Positions 8,774 to 18,702 are shown, counted from the stretch's first letter. The stretch: 64,000 nucleotides of DNA from Woeseiaceae bacterium (GCA_021773115.1 JAJFKS010000034.1:218795-282794), one strand, 5' to 3'. The notes: generated by a model not told the origin, from the sequence alone. Numbers and translations: made by a program.

Positions 8774-9220
8774 ATGTCAGTAGTGAAACATGCTAAGGCG
8801 ATTGAGATCCTGCTGGTTGAGGATAACCCCGGCGATGTTCGCCTGACCCAGGAAGCGCTGGCCGATGCCAAGGTGGCAAATGAGATGCATGTGGCATCGG
8901 ACGGCATCGACGCGCTGGCCTGGCTGCGGCGTGAGGGCAAGTTTGTAGATGCACCGCGCCCGGACCTGATCCTGCTCGATCTCAACATGCCGCGCATGGA
9001 CGGTCGCGAGGTACTTGCCGAAATCAAGAAGGACAGCGCATTGAAGAGCATCCCTGTGGTCGTACTCACTACCTCGGACGCGGACGAAGACATCCTTAAG
9101 TCCTACGAGTTGCACGCGAATTGCTACATCACCAAGCCGGTCGATTTCGAGCAATTCGTCAAAGTCGTTCAGACGATCGAAAATTTCTGGCTAACGCTTG
9201 TCAAGCTGCCGGGCGGCTAA
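8774..9220 (+). CDS. Stand-alone response regulator, Rcp1-like receiver
   Basis: A single receiver domain of 148 residues. [15 protein letters not shown], the long insert before the phosphoacceptor (RREGKF...[18 protein letters not shown], Asp69) and [19 protein letters not shown] are marks of the Rcp1 class that partners phytochrome-like kinases. The preceding kinase has exactly that HisKA type, so the pair is likely cognate. A good ribosome site (AGGAG, about 9 bases) precedes the ATG. The 148-base gap from the kinase gene contains no recognised element. There is no output domain; it probably passes phosphate on or acts by protein contact. Confidence 0.85.
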   Translation: MSVVKHAKAIEILLVEDNPGDVRLTQEALADAKVANEMHVASDGIDALAWLRREGKFVDAPRPDLILLDLNMPRMDGREVLAEIKKDSALKSIPVVVLTTSDADEDILKSYELHANCYITKPVDFEQFVKVVQTIENFWLTLVKLPGG

Positions 9221-10391
9221 GCTGAAGCCATTCGTGGAACGCACAAACAATTCCGACGCCGATCTCGTTGTCATCGCGCAACTATTGCTCGTTGAAGACA
9301 ATCTCGGCGATGCGCGACTTATTCGTGAACTGCTGCTCAATGCCACGCCGAACCCTCTTCAAATAGTCAACGCAGTAACGCTCCGAGAAGCCGTCGACGC
9401 GCTCGCGGCAAACGCATTTGACGCTGTTTTACTGGATCTGGGTTTGCCGGACAGCCAGGGCGAGGCGACATTGCTGCAGGCTTTGCCGCATGCGGCCGGC
9501 GTTCCCGTCGTCGTTTTCACCGGTGCCGATGATGAAGAGATGGGTCAGCAGCTATTGAATCTGGGTGCACAGGACTATCTCGTTAAGGGGGAGGTCGACG
9601 GGCGCGCGGTTCTCCGCAGCGTGCGCTTTGCAACAGAGCGCATGCGCGTCAGGGACGCACTCGAACAGGCGACGAACGAGGCGCAGGCGGCCAGCGACGC
9701 GAAGTCGCGCTTTCTCGCGACCATGAGCCACGAGTTGCGCACCCCGCTCAACGCCATCAGCGGCTACACGCAGTTACTCAAGGAACTCGCGGAGGATGAA
9801 GGGCTGGAATCGATATTGCCGGACCTCGATAACATTCAGGCGGCGGGGAAGCAATTGCTGGACATCGTTAATGACGTACTCGATCTGTCGACGCTTGAGT
9901 CCGAGGACATGTCGGTCAGTATTGCGCCGTTCGAGCTTGCGGACATAATTCAGGAGGTCGTTGAAACGGCGACGCCCTGGCTGGAGAATAATAACAATGA
10001 ATTGCGGGTTGACGTTGACGGTGATCTGACGGTATACGGGGACGTCGTTGCTCTTCGTCGAATATTGCTGAACCTGCTGTCCAATGCCGCAAAATTTACC
10101 GAAGACGGCAGCGTTTCGGTCACCGCGGTGGCAGATCGTGGCAGAAATTGCTTGACCATCGCCATAAGCGATACTGGCATTGGCATCGAGGAGAAGGACT
10201 ACGCCTTATTGTTCGAGCCTTTTCAGCAAGTCGAAGGGGGCTACGCTCGGCGTTTTGAAGGCACCGGACTCGGACTTGCCATCGCGCGCCGGCGCTGCCG
10301 CATAATGGGTGGCGATATCGATGTGCGAAGCGAGCCCGGGAAGGGTTCGATCTTCACGGTAACTTTCCCGATTGATCAACGCTCGCTCTGA
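9198..10391 (+). CDS. Receiver-histidine kinase hybrid (REC-HisKA-HATPase)
   Basis: A cytoplasmic kinase with no membrane segment, about 397 residues if read from TTG 9198 (overlapping the preceding receiver gene by 23 bases). GTG 9234 is an equally plausible start, giving 385. The order is an N-terminal receiver ([18 protein letters not shown]; phosphoacceptor in [11 protein letters not shown]), a short linker helix, HisKA with [15 protein letters not shown] (His about 178 from 9198) and HATPase with DTGIGI and [18 protein letters not shown]. Kinases with a leading receiver are usually controlled by phosphorylation from another kinase. Here the source may be the sensor kinase two genes upstream. 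Confidence 0.85.
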   Translation: MSSCRAAKLKPFVERTNNSDADLVVIAQLLLVEDNLGDARLIRELLLNATPNPLQIVNAVTLREAVDALAANAFDAVLLDLGLPDSQGEATLLQALPHAAGVPVVVFTGADDEEMGQQLLNLGAQDYLVKGEVDGRAVLRSVRFATERMRVRDALEQATNEAQAASDAKSRFLATMSHELRTPLNAISGYTQLLKELAEDEGLESILPDLDNIQAAGKQLLDIVNDVLDLSTLESEDMSVSIAPFELADIIQEVVETATPWLENNNNELRVDVDGDLTVYGDVVALRRILLNLLSNAAKFTEDGSVSVTAVADRGRNCLTIAISDTGIGIEEKDYALLFEPFQQVEGGYARRFEGTGLGLAIARRRCRIMGGDIDVRSEPGKGSIFTVTFPIDQRSL

Positions 10392-10411
10392 CCTGCATTT
10401 TTTTGCGATAG

Positions 10412-10474
10412 TCGGACCTGATCGGGCTCGACCTGGCGATGCCGAACATAGGCGGTTTTGAGTTTCTGCAGTAA
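10412..10474 (+). pseudogene. Remnant of a receiver domain (about 20 codons)
   Basis: Between the hybrid kinase and the next receiver, one frame reads SDLIGLDLAMPNIGGFEFLQ and then a stop. It is preceded in frame by a TAG. This matches the phosphoacceptor region of receivers ([19 protein letters not shown]), with the conserved Leu/Asp/Met-Pro/Gly-Phe-Glu positions kept and the Asp of DG replaced by Gly. It has no start codon or flanking receiver sequence and is best read as debris of a deleted response-regulator gene. The remaining 10392-10573 shows nothing else recognisable. Confidence 0.6.
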
Positions 10475-10573
10475 ATCAGCCGAATATGTGATCTGGCGCC
10501 CGATACGGACGACGATAACCGGATATGGTAAATTCTGTTTAAATCCAAATTCACGACAGCCGAGTGATGCGCG

Positions 10574-10939
10574 ATGAAAATACTGCTGGTCGAAGACAAT
10601 CCAATGAATCGCGACATGCTGTCACGGCGGCTGCTACGTCGCGGCTACGAGATTGTGACCGCTGAAGACGGCGAAGAAGCTCTGCTGAAAGTCAGCGAAG
10701 AAAATCCGGACCTGGTGCTGATGGACCTGAGCCTGCCGGTACTCGACGGCTGGGCGGCGACCCGGCGAATCAGGTCGACGCCAGGTATGGAGAGTCTTCC
10801 CGTCATTGCTCTGACCGCACACGCCCTTTCCGGCGATTATCAGAAAGCAATCGATGCGGGTTGCAACGACTATGAAACAAAGCCAGTGAATCTTGATCGG
10901 CTGGTCACGAAAATCTCCAAGTTGATCGACGACGATTAA
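10574..10939 (+). CDS. Stand-alone response regulator, DivK/CheY-like
   Basis: A single receiver of 121 residues starting [20 protein letters not shown]. Phosphoacceptor Asp51 lies in LMDLSLPVLDG, the conserved Thr is in ALTAHALSG and the Lys is in ETKPVN. The NPMNR...RRLxRRGYEV pattern is that of DivK-like and hybrid-kinase receivers. There is no output domain. It lies 45 bases before the large hybrid kinase gene and is probably cotranscribed with it, acting as shuttle or competing phosphate acceptor. Confidence 0.87.
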   Translation: MKILLVEDNPMNRDMLSRRLLRRGYEIVTAEDGEEALLKVSEENPDLVLMDLSLPVLDGWAATRRIRSTPGMESLPVIALTAHALSGDYQKAIDAGCNDYETKPVNLDRLVTKISKLIDDD

Positions 10940-10984
10940 GCGTGCCTTGTCAAACAACGACTCTTTTGCAGCGCTGACCTCAAG

Positions 10985-13900
10985 ATGAATATTCTGACTC
11001 GCTGGAGTACTTCGATACAGCTCGGCATTCTGGTGGGTAGCCTGGTTCTTGTCAGCTCGGCGGCTATTGGTTGGACCACCTACCAGCAATTGAACCGCCA
11101 CCTGGTCGAAGCCGAGCTGCGCGAACTGCATCGCGAGGCTGAATTGGCGGCGGCCCGTTTCGATGATTTGCTGGACGATCTGCGCGCGAATGCACGCTTG
11201 TTGGCTTTGACGCCGCCGACGTCCGGGTATCTGCGGGCGGTCGGCAATGACGGCATCGATCCGCAGGACGGGACTTCGACGGCGTCTGCCTGGATTTCGC
11301 GCCTCGAAACGATTTTCCGCCGTTTCATGCAGGAGAACCCGGCGTATATACAGATACGTTTTCTGGTGCGTGAACCGAACGGGCTGGAACCGCTACGGCT
11401 CGAGGCGAGGGACGGCGAAATCGTCCGTATTTCAGATTCGGAGTTGCGACAAAAAGACGACCGCTATTCTTTCCACGACGCGATGCAAGTGGCTGGCGCC
11501 GGTGAAACCAACTTGTCGCGGCTGGGTCTCAAGCAGGAAAATGGCGCCGCAGTGGTACCGCTCGTACCTTTCCTTCGCGCCGTTGCACCCGTAGTGTTCG
11601 ACGACGGCTTGCCGCCGGCTGCCGTTGTTGTCGACGTGGCCGTGGACACCTTTTTCGACAGAGTTGGGCAGCAGAACCCCGCCGGTCGTATGTTTTTCGT
11701 GGTGGACGATGCCGGCGACTTCGTCGTGCATCGGGATCCCGATCGGCGTTTTGCGACAGAATTGGGTCACGGACATCGACTGGCGGCCACCGATGCCGTG
11801 CAGGCGACGTCGGATACTTTTGGGAGCGTCGATTCCAACGATAAGGAACGTGTGGTCGGCGTCGCACGGCAGCAGCACGCGCTGGGTCTGAGCTTCATTC
11901 TATCCGGGGATACGGACGTACTGTATCCGAAGCTGGTCGAGGCCAGGGATGAGGTTGTCAGAACGTCTTTTTTTATCCTGATCGTGACCCTCGTGGCCAC
12001 TGTGTTGATGGCCCGGTTGTTCGCCGTACGATTACGCGCACTGGCTCGTGGCGCCAAAGAGGTCGCCGCCGGTAACTATGAGCTGGCGCTGACAGATCCC
12101 GGCGAGGACGAAGTCGGCGAACTCGCGATTGCAATGTCGGGGATGGCGTCCGATATCCGCGAAAAAATCGACCACTTGAAATTGGCTGAGCAGAAACTCG
12201 GCGAAAATTCGCACTTGCTGGAAGCGTTCATTCAAAACGCTCCGATCATGATATTCGTCAAAGATGCTGCGGAACTTCGTTTCGAGCAGTTTAATAGAGC
12301 CGCGGAGGAGATCACGGGTTTTTCGGCTGCGGATATGCTGGGCAAGAACGATTTTGACTTTTTTCCAGAGGAAGAGGCGCAGCATTTTACCGAGATGGAT
12401 CGCCGCGTGATGGCCGGTAAAGGGGCGGTTGTCGTCGGCGATGAGAAAGTCACGCGGAAGGACGGCACGCAGCGCATCCTGCACACAAAGAAAGTGGCGA
12501 TACGCGACGATTCCGGCAAACTGATTAGTTTGCTGGGTATTTCCGAAGATGTGACCGACATCAGACACGCCGCGTTGGATGTTGCTTACAACGAGCAGCG
12601 CTTTCGCAGCATTGTCGATACGGCGGCGGAAGGCATCGTTACGATTGACGAGCACGGCATCGTATTAACCTTTAATCAGGCCGCCACGCAGATTTTCGGC
12701 TATGGCGAGGATGAGGTAGTCGGCCACAACGTAAGCATGCTGATGCCCGACCCTGACCGGAGCCGACACGATGGCTATCTTGCAAACTATCTTGCGTCGG
12801 GCGATGCGAAAATCATTGGCGTTGGCAGAGATGTGACGGGCGTGCGACGTAACGGCACGCCGTTTCCAATGCGACTTTCAATCGGTGAGGCGTCGATGGA
12901 CGGACGCCCGACGTTCACAGGTATCGTGCACGACCTCACGGCCGAGAAGGACAATGAACGACGCCTCGTCATGGCAATGCAAGACGCGGAAAAAGCGAAT
13001 CGCGCCAAGTCTGACTTTCTGGCTACCATGTCGCACGAACTGCGAACGCCGCTGAATGCGATCATCGGCTACAGCGAGATGCTTGTGGAGGACGCCGAGA
13101 AGGGCGAAAGCGTCGAGGATCTGGCCGACGATCTCGGCAAGATCCGTAACGCCGGCCGCCACCTTCTGGGGCTGATCAACGATGTGTTGGACCTGTCGAA
13201 GATCGAGGCCGGTGGCGTTGAGGTTGACGTGACTGCCTTCTCTGCGGACGTCCTGATGCAGGAAGTTGTCGATACGATACGACCATTGATCGAAAAGAGC
13301 GGCAACCGTTTCGACGTAGAGATCGGTGAGGAGATCAGTGAGATACGAACGGATCCGGCGCGCCTTCGTCAGATTCTGATTAACTTGCTGGGTAATGCGG
13401 CGAAATTTACACGTGACGGTATCGTGCGCCTGACGGTGTCGCTGCGATCGAATTCGGCTAAGGACGAACGTGAGTTGCTGATTCAGGTGAGCGACACCGG
13501 CATCGGCATCGAAAAGCAGCAACTTGAGCGGGTTTTCGTCGCGTTTTCTCAAGCGGACGTCTCGACCAGCCGCAACTATGGTGGCACCGGGCTTGGCCTC
13601 GCGATTACGCGCAGTTTTTGCGAACTGCTGGGCGGGACAATCAAGGTCAAAAGCACGCCGGGCAAGGGATCTACTTTTTCGGTGGTCCTCCCCGTGAACC
13701 TGCCGCAAACGGATGCTGACCCTGTCCAGACTACCGTGAACGATAACGGCGCGGAGCCGCTGCGCCGTTCGGGTACGATACTGGTCATTGAGGACGATCA
13801 GGCGGCACGTGACCTGTTGGTCGGCCAACTGCGCGCAGCCGAGTGGCGAGTCGCCGAGGCGTCATCGGGCGTTGAAGGCCTGAAGCTGGCGCGGCAAATA

Positions 13901-14512
13901 CGGCCTTGCGCCATCGTTTTGGATGTCATCATGCCGGAACTGGACGGTTGGGCAGTGCTGAAAATTCTCAAAAATGATCCTGAGTTATCGCAGATTCCGG
14001 TTGTACTGTGCACCATCGTCGACGATCGAAAGAAGGGGTTCGCGCTCGGCGCCGCGGATTACTTGTTGAAGCCGGTGAAGCGCCAGGATCTGGTTGCCAC
14101 GCTGTCACGCTATTGCACAGAGCCGCCCTGCCACCTGCTCATTGTGGAGGATGACTTGCCGACACAGGAACTTTTCAGCCGTGCTGCGCAGGGCCTCGGC
14201 TGGACGGTGCGTACCGCGGTTGACGGTGGGAAAGCGCTCGAGAGCGTGAAACAGCAAAAGCCAGACCTGATTATGCTCGATCTTATGATGCCGAATCTTG
14301 ATGGCTTCGACGTCGTCGACGCGCTTCAACGTAACCCGGAGTGGCACGATATCCCCGTCGTTGTCGTGACGGCGAAGGAGTTGACAGCGGATGACCGGCA
14401 GCGCCTGAACGGTTTCGTCGAGGCCGTTGTCAGCAAACAGGAGCGCAACCTCGACGAACTGGTGAATTACGTCATGGATTCTGTCGGTCGAATCTCCCGG
14501 GATAATCCATGA
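10985..14512 (+). CDS. Large hybrid sensor kinase (Cache-HAMP-PAS-PAS-HisKA-HATPase-REC-REC)
   Basis: A 1175-residue membrane hybrid kinase. Membrane segments lie at about residues 11-30 and 323-345 and enclose a Cache-type periplasmic sensor. A HAMP linker (about 345-400) and two PAS domains (about 410-525 and 535-655, the second with FNQAATQIFGY) follow. HisKA has [15 protein letters not shown] (His684), and HATPase has DTGIGI and [18 protein letters not shown]. Two receivers end the protein: VLDVIMPELDG (about 930-1045) and MLDLMMPNLDG (about 1050-1165). There is no Hpt domain here or elsewhere in the window, so transfer onward needs an Hpt encoded elsewhere. The second receiver has SKQ where the conserved KP is expected, so its switching may be altered. 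Confidence 0.9.
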   Translation: MNILTRWSTSIQLGILVGSLVLVSSAAIGWTTYQQLNRHLVEAELRELHREAELAAARFDDLLDDLRANARLLALTPPTSGYLRAVGNDGIDPQDGTSTASAWISRLETIFRRFMQENPAYIQIRFLVREPNGLEPLRLEARDGEIVRISDSELRQKDDRYSFHDAMQVAGAGETNLSRLGLKQENGAAVVPLVPFLRAVAPVVFDDGLPPAAVVVDVAVDTFFDRVGQQNPAGRMFFVVDDAGDFVVHRDPDRRFATELGHGHRLAATDAVQATSDTFGSVDSNDKERVVGVARQQHALGLSFILSGDTDVLYPKLVEARDEVVRTSFFILIVTLVATVLMARLFAVRLRALARGAKEVAAGNYELALTDPGEDEVGELAIAMSGMASDIREKIDHLKLAEQKLGENSHLLEAFIQNAPIMIFVKDAAELRFEQFNRAAEEITGFSAADMLGKNDFDFFPEEEAQHFTEMDRRVMAGKGAVVVGDEKVTRKDGTQRILHTKKVAIRDDSGKLISLLGISEDVTDIRHAALDVAYNEQRFRSIVDTAAEGIVTIDEHGIVLTFNQAATQIFGYGEDEVVGHNVSMLMPDPDRSRHDGYLANYLASGDAKIIGVGRDVTGVRRNGTPFPMRLSIGEASMDGRPTFTGIVHDLTAEKDNERRLVMAMQDAEKANRAKSDFLATMSHELRTPLNAIIGYSEMLVEDAEKGESVEDLADDLGKIRNAGRHLLGLINDVLDLSKIEAGGVEVDVTAFSADVLMQEVVDTIRPLIEKSGNRFDVEIGEEISEIRTDPARLRQILINLLGNAAKFTRDGIVRLTVSLRSNSAKDERELLIQVSDTGIGIEKQQLERVFVAFSQADVSTSRNYGGTGLGLAITRSFCELLGGTIKVKSTPGKGSTFSVVLPVNLPQTDADPVQTTVNDNGAEPLRRSGTILVIEDDQAARDLLVGQLRAAEWRVAEASSGVEGLKLARQIRPCAIVLDVIMPELDGWAVLKILKNDPELSQIPVVLCTIVDDRKKGFALGAADYLLKPVKRQDLVATLSRYCTEPPCHLLIVEDDLPTQELFSRAAQGLGWTVRTAVDGGKALESVKQQKPDLIMLDLMMPNLDGFDVVDALQRNPEWHDIPVVVVTAKELTADDRQRLNGFVEAVVSKQERNLDELVNYVMDSVGRISRDNP

Positions 14513-14687
14513 GCCGCCAGCAGCGGTTCGCAGCTGCCCGGTGTTGCTGACCTGCTTGTGAGGCAAAAGGACTCTTTAATGATCCAATTGGCCATTTTTG
14601 GGTCAATCTTTCCCGTTTTGTTCCATATCTGTGAAAATTTGCAATAATGCCGCGCAATGTCGCTTGCGAGCAACAATAAGGTTGGGG

Positions 14688-15770
14688 ATGGAAAAGGAAG
14701 GAGAGATAACAAGACTCAGTCGCTCACTCGGCAGTACCGCTACGGTGCGACTCGCCGGCCTGCACAAAATGGAGGTTTTCTATACACCCCTCGAAGAACG
14801 CTTCGAGCGCATCACTCGCCTCGGTGCCCGCGCAATGGGCGTTCGCGTTGCGGCGGTTTCGCTGGTCACCGACCAAAAGCAGTGGTTCAAGTCCGTTATC
14901 GGCTGGCGCATCAGCGAATTAGATATCGGCGACAGCTTGTGCCAACCGGTGCTTGAGAGTGGCGAGCCCCTCATCGTTCCAGACACGCTCAAGGACCCTC
15001 GTTATGCCAGCGCGCGTTTAGTCCAAACGGGGCCAAAGTTTCGATTTTACGCAGGCTATCCGATCACGGATCCGGAAGGCCAGATCGTGGGCACTTTCTG
15101 CGCCTTCGACGTGAAACCCAAGCGAGTCGACGATGCGCTAATGGTGACGCTCCGCGATCTGGGTCAGCTGGCCGAGCGCGAACTGGTGACGGCAGATTTG
15201 TGGGATGCACAAAATCAGCTTGTTGCAAAACTTGGTGAGGCGCGCCGCCAGGCGCTGCTGGATACGCTGACGCGGGTCTGGAATCGACGCGGCGGTATGG
15301 AATTGCTCGAGATGATGCTTGAACGCTCACAAAAAACCTATGAGCAATTTGCGGTTTGCATGGTGGACGTGGACTTCTTCAAGGATGTTAACGACAACCA
15401 TGGACACCCATTGGGCGATCAGGTATTGAAAAAAATTGCGGCCAGCCTCGTCAACTCGGTGCGTCCGGATGATATCGTCGCGCGCTACGGTGGCGATGAA
15501 TTCATGCTGATTCTTAGAGATTGCAGCCCGGATATGGCGAAGATAGTGGGGGCACGGATTCGCGCCAATGTTCAGAAGGAAAAAGTCCGGACACGTAAGG
15601 GTGCGATCAAGACAACTCTGAGTATCGGTATGGCAGTCAACGATCCTGCTGAAGTGCTAACAGCCAAGCAGATGCTTGAGCGTGCGGATCAGGCACTGTA
15701 TCAAACCAAGAAGACGGGCCGCGATGGCGTCTCCATATGGCCACTGGATCTCGCGAGCGGCGGTCAATAA
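14688..15770 (+). CDS. GAF-GGDEF diguanylate cyclase
   Basis: A soluble c-di-GMP synthase of about 360 residues. An N-terminal GAF domain (about residues 20-165: RITRLGARAMGVRVAAVSL, then WFKSVIGW and DSLCQPVLESGEPLIV) precedes a GGDEF domain. The active-site loop is RYGGDEF and an inhibitory RxxD site (RPDD) lies five residues before it, so product feedback should operate. The ATG at 14688 is preferred; a TTG at 14598 is in frame but would add 30 residues unlike the family. Upstream, 14581-14604 can form a stem (GATCCAA with TTGGGTC), and TTGTTC near 14618 with AATAAT near 14643 is a weak promoter candidate. Confidence 0.88.
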   Translation: MEKEGEITRLSRSLGSTATVRLAGLHKMEVFYTPLEERFERITRLGARAMGVRVAAVSLVTDQKQWFKSVIGWRISELDIGDSLCQPVLESGEPLIVPDTLKDPRYASARLVQTGPKFRFYAGYPITDPEGQIVGTFCAFDVKPKRVDDALMVTLRDLGQLAERELVTADLWDAQNQLVAKLGEARRQALLDTLTRVWNRRGGMELLEMMLERSQKTYEQFAVCMVDVDFFKDVNDNHGHPLGDQVLKKIAASLVNSVRPDDIVARYGGDEFMLILRDCSPDMAKIVGARIRANVQKEKVRTRKGAIKTTLSIGMAVNDPAEVLTAKQMLERADQALYQTKKTGRDGVSIWPLDLASGGQ

Positions 15771-15808
15771 GCGTTAGCTGCAGTGCTGGGGTCGGGCGCT
15801 CACGCAGG

Positions 15809-17497
15809 TTAGACTTGCTCCGGCTTGCTGATTCTTGCCGTCGCTTCTGCGTCAAGCACTTCGCGAACCTTGGCTGCGAGTGCGTCAAACTTGTAGGGCT
15901 TGCCCAGAAACGGCTGAACGTCGTTACTGACCTCCTTGTCACTGTGACTACCGATATAGCCGGAGGTGTGCAGCACCTTTATGGCCGGATGCAATCGCCG
16001 CACCTGTTGTCCGAGTTCAACGCCGTCCATGCTGCCGGGCATGACGACATCGGTGAACAGCAAATCGAAATCATTTCTGTCCCGCAGGACCGCGAGCGCC
16101 GAGTCCGCGTTGCTCGCCTCGCAGATCGAATAACCGAGGCCCTCAAGCATGGATCGGGCGACGTCGCGAACGGTCTCGTCGTCCTCAACGAGCAGAATCT
16201 TTTCCTCGCCATTCGGAATCGCCTGGAGGCGCGTTTGGGTCGCCATGGTTTGCTCGATATCTGTTGTTGTCGCGCCCGGCAGATATAATGTGGCTGTCGT
16301 CCCTTTTCCCTGGCGACTCATGAGTTCGAAATGCCCGCCCGATTGCGCCGCGAAACTGTGCACCATGCTCAGGCCGAGTCCGGTGCCGGAACCCGGGGCT
16401 TTGGTCGTAAAAAATGGTTCGGTGACTCTGGCGAGGACGGCCGGTGGAATACCCACGCCCTCATCGGAGACAGACAGGCTGATGTATGCGCCTGGTGACA
16501 ACTCGGGGTACTGCCCGGCGTTGCAGTCATCGATAGGCAGGTTATTGACTGCGATGCATAACTTGCCACCGTCGGGCATGGCGTCACGCGCATTGATTGC
16601 CAGGTTGAGGACTGCGGACTCCAGTAGACTGGGGTCTGCCATCACAGGTTTGCAGTCCGGCGAAACACGAATATCCACCTTGATGGCGCCGCCAAGCGTG
16701 CGGTAAAGAATCTCGGCGAAGTCGCCGAGCACGTCCGTCATCGTCAGGGCCCGGGGCTCCAGGGGTTGGCGCCGTGCGACGGATAACATCTGTCGGGTTA
16801 GTTTGGCACCCCGCGTTGCCGCGTCGAGCGCTGCGACGACCTGCTTTGCCGCTTTTTCGTTGCTGGCCACCGAGCGTTGTACTAACTGCAGGTTGCCGAT
16901 TATGACAGCCAGCAAATTATTGAAATCGTGCGCGAGACCACCGGTAAGCTGGCCCAACGCCTCCATCTTCTGCGCTTGTCCAAGCTGCAGATCGAGATTG
17001 TTTTGCAGATCCTGTTTTCCGATGCTGTTGTCGGCTGGTGATTCTTTTTCCAGATCGTCGATACGGGCGTTCGCCGTCCTTAGCGATCGCTGCGTCAGCA
17101 ACGCAGTTGCGAGCAATCGACTGTAGCGAAAGGCATGAGCGACGATGCGGCTCTGCGCAGGATTGGGTGACTTTCCCAGCGCAAGGGAGTCATCGATACC
17201 GGGCAGCTGTTCGGCCTGCCTGAACTCGTCCGCATTACCGACAAGCGCGAGGCAGGACACGGCCGGCCAGACTCTGCGTAGTTTCCGCAGCACGCCCGTC
17301 GCATCGTTTCCCAGCAAAGGGACATCGAGCAATAGAACCTGGGGACGAAACCCTGGCAGAAGGGGAATGGCGGCATCCACGCTGGCGACCTGCTTGATCT
17401 CAAGTTTTGGATACGTCGCCGCCAGGGAGCGGAAGAGCTCCGGCAGACCGGGTAACTCATTTGCAATGACCAATACACGCTGTTGTAGGTTTGCCAT
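15809..17497 (-). CDS. Hybrid histidine kinase with degenerate N-terminal receiver (REC*-HisKA-HATPase-REC)
   Basis: A 562-residue soluble hybrid kinase. Residues 1-130 have receiver-like folding (VLVIANELPGL, LLLDVPLLGND), but the paired acidic residues of active receivers are replaced by Ala-Asn-Glu, so this is probably a non-phosphorylated pseudo-receiver. HisKA carries GGLAHDFNNLLAVIIGNLQL, the NtrB-like H-box subtype. HATPase has DEGVGIP and GSGTGLGLSMVHSFAAQSGG. The C-terminal receiver is complete (LVEDDE, FTDVVMPGSMDG, TSGY, KPY). It lies 26 bases after the REC-EAL gene on the minus strand and is convergent with the cyclase gene, with only 38 bases between. Confidence 0.87.
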   Translation of the reverse strand: MANLQQRVLVIANELPGLPELFRSLAATYPKLEIKQVASVDAAIPLLPGFRPQVLLLDVPLLGNDATGVLRKLRRVWPAVSCLALVGNADEFRQAEQLPGIDDSLALGKSPNPAQSRIVAHAFRYSRLLATALLTQRSLRTANARIDDLEKESPADNSIGKQDLQNNLDLQLGQAQKMEALGQLTGGLAHDFNNLLAVIIGNLQLVQRSVASNEKAAKQVVAALDAATRGAKLTRQMLSVARRQPLEPRALTMTDVLGDFAEILYRTLGGAIKVDIRVSPDCKPVMADPSLLESAVLNLAINARDAMPDGGKLCIAVNNLPIDDCNAGQYPELSPGAYISLSVSDEGVGIPPAVLARVTEPFFTTKAPGSGTGLGLSMVHSFAAQSGGHFELMSRQGKGTTATLYLPGATTTDIEQTMATQTRLQAIPNGEEKILLVEDDETVRDVARSMLEGLGYSICEASNADSALAVLRDRNDFDLLFTDVVMPGSMDGVELGQQVRRLHPAIKVLHTSGYIGSHSDKEVSNDVQPFLGKPYKFDALAAKVREVLDAEATARISKPEQV

Positions 17498-17523
17498 AGG
17501 CCGTTACCCGGACAGGCCAGAGG

Positions 17524-18702
17524 TCACGCGGACTTCCGAACAGCCTTCCAGATATGCAGGTTGCGTACAATCTCAGAGGCCGGAATGGCTTCGCTGAAAA
17601 TGTAGCCTTGCGCATAATCGCAGCCGGATGCGGACAGCTTGGACAATGTATCGCGGTCCGATACACCCTCGGCGCATAACTCCATTTCAAGATTATGCGC
17701 GAGATCGATGAGCGACTTGACGAGCACCGACGCTTTTGCACTGGTGGCCATATCGTCGATAAAGCAGCGGTCGATTTTCAACATGCTGAAAGGTAGTTTG
17801 TGCAAATGCACGAGCGACGACTGTCCCGTACCGAAGTCATCAAGTGCCACGCCAAAACCCTTCAGGCGCAGTCGTGTCAAAATGTCGAGGCGCTCAAGTA
17901 TATCGAGCAATGAGCCACGTTCCGAAAATTCCAGTACCAGTCGCGACGGCTCAAGCTCAAATTGTCTTACCAGGCTGGACAATCGCTCCGGAAATTCCGG
18001 GTCGTCGATGACCGAGCAGGTGAGGTTGACGTGAATCCGTACATCAATGCCTGCGGTTCGCCACACCTGAGCTTGCTCGACGACCTGCAGTAGTACCGCA
18101 TCGGTAAGGCCGACCATTAGCTTGCCGTCGTCAGCGATCGCGATAAAAGAATCAGGGTAGAGTAAGCCTCGCTCCGGATGTTGCCACCGCACCAGGGCCT
18201 CGACAGAAATTGGTTCGGCCGCTGCTCCTGCGGACAGCGAAACGATGGGCTGGAAGTGAACGGTGAGTTCTCCTTCGTTGATCGCTTTTTCGAGGTCGCC
18301 GGCATCGAGCTTGCGTTCGTTGAGACGCAGCATGCATTTGAACAGCATGGCCTCCATGTCGTCGATCATTATTGGTTTGCTCAATGTGCCGATCATTCGC
18401 AGTTCGCTGTCTTCCCCGATGTGGCGTGTTGCATCCAACAGCTTTTTGTCGGCGCCACTAACCAGAACGACCCGGGCGTGGCTGCCTTTGCCAGCGAGAA
18501 ACTGCAGTACCTGCACACCATCCGCGTCGCCAATATTGAGGTCAATGATCGCAGCGGACGGATTGAAGTCGTCGTAGACATTCTTGAATTGCTGCACCGA
18601 CGTCACCGTCTCGACTTCGAAGCCCATTGGCTCAGCAACGTCCCGGATGAGCTCGCAGATTTGCTCTTCGTCATCAACGACCAAAAGCCGATTCGTTTTC
18701 AT
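17524..18702 (-). CDS. REC-EAL c-di-GMP phosphodiesterase
   Basis: A response regulator of 392 residues with a receiver (RLLVVDDEEQICELIRDV; phosphoacceptor in AIIDLNIGDADG) and an EAL domain. ATG 18702 is chosen because GGAG lies 7-8 bases upstream; an in-frame codon at 18735 is not supported. Metal and catalytic positions of the EAL family are mostly kept: EALVRW, NLT, LEFSE, DDFGTGQSS, LKID, AEGV and DYAQGY. The usual FIPLAEE segment reads FIAIADD, so one acidic residue is Asp instead of Glu. It should break down c-di-GMP when phosphorylated. It leads a two-gene minus-strand operon with the downstream hybrid kinase, its probable partner. Confidence 0.87.
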   Translation of the reverse strand: MKTNRLLVVDDEEQICELIRDVAEPMGFEVETVTSVQQFKNVYDDFNPSAAIIDLNIGDADGVQVLQFLAGKGSHARVVLVSGADKKLLDATRHIGEDSELRMIGTLSKPIMIDDMEAMLFKCMLRLNERKLDAGDLEKAINEGELTVHFQPIVSLSAGAAAEPISVEALVRWQHPERGLLYPDSFIAIADDGKLMVGLTDAVLLQVVEQAQVWRTAGIDVRIHVNLTCSVIDDPEFPERLSSLVRQFELEPSRLVLEFSERGSLLDILERLDILTRLRLKGFGVALDDFGTGQSSLVHLHKLPFSMLKIDRCFIDDMATSAKASVLVKSLIDLAHNLEMELCAEGVSDRDTLSKLSASGCDYAQGYIFSEAIPASEIVRNLHIWKAVRKSA

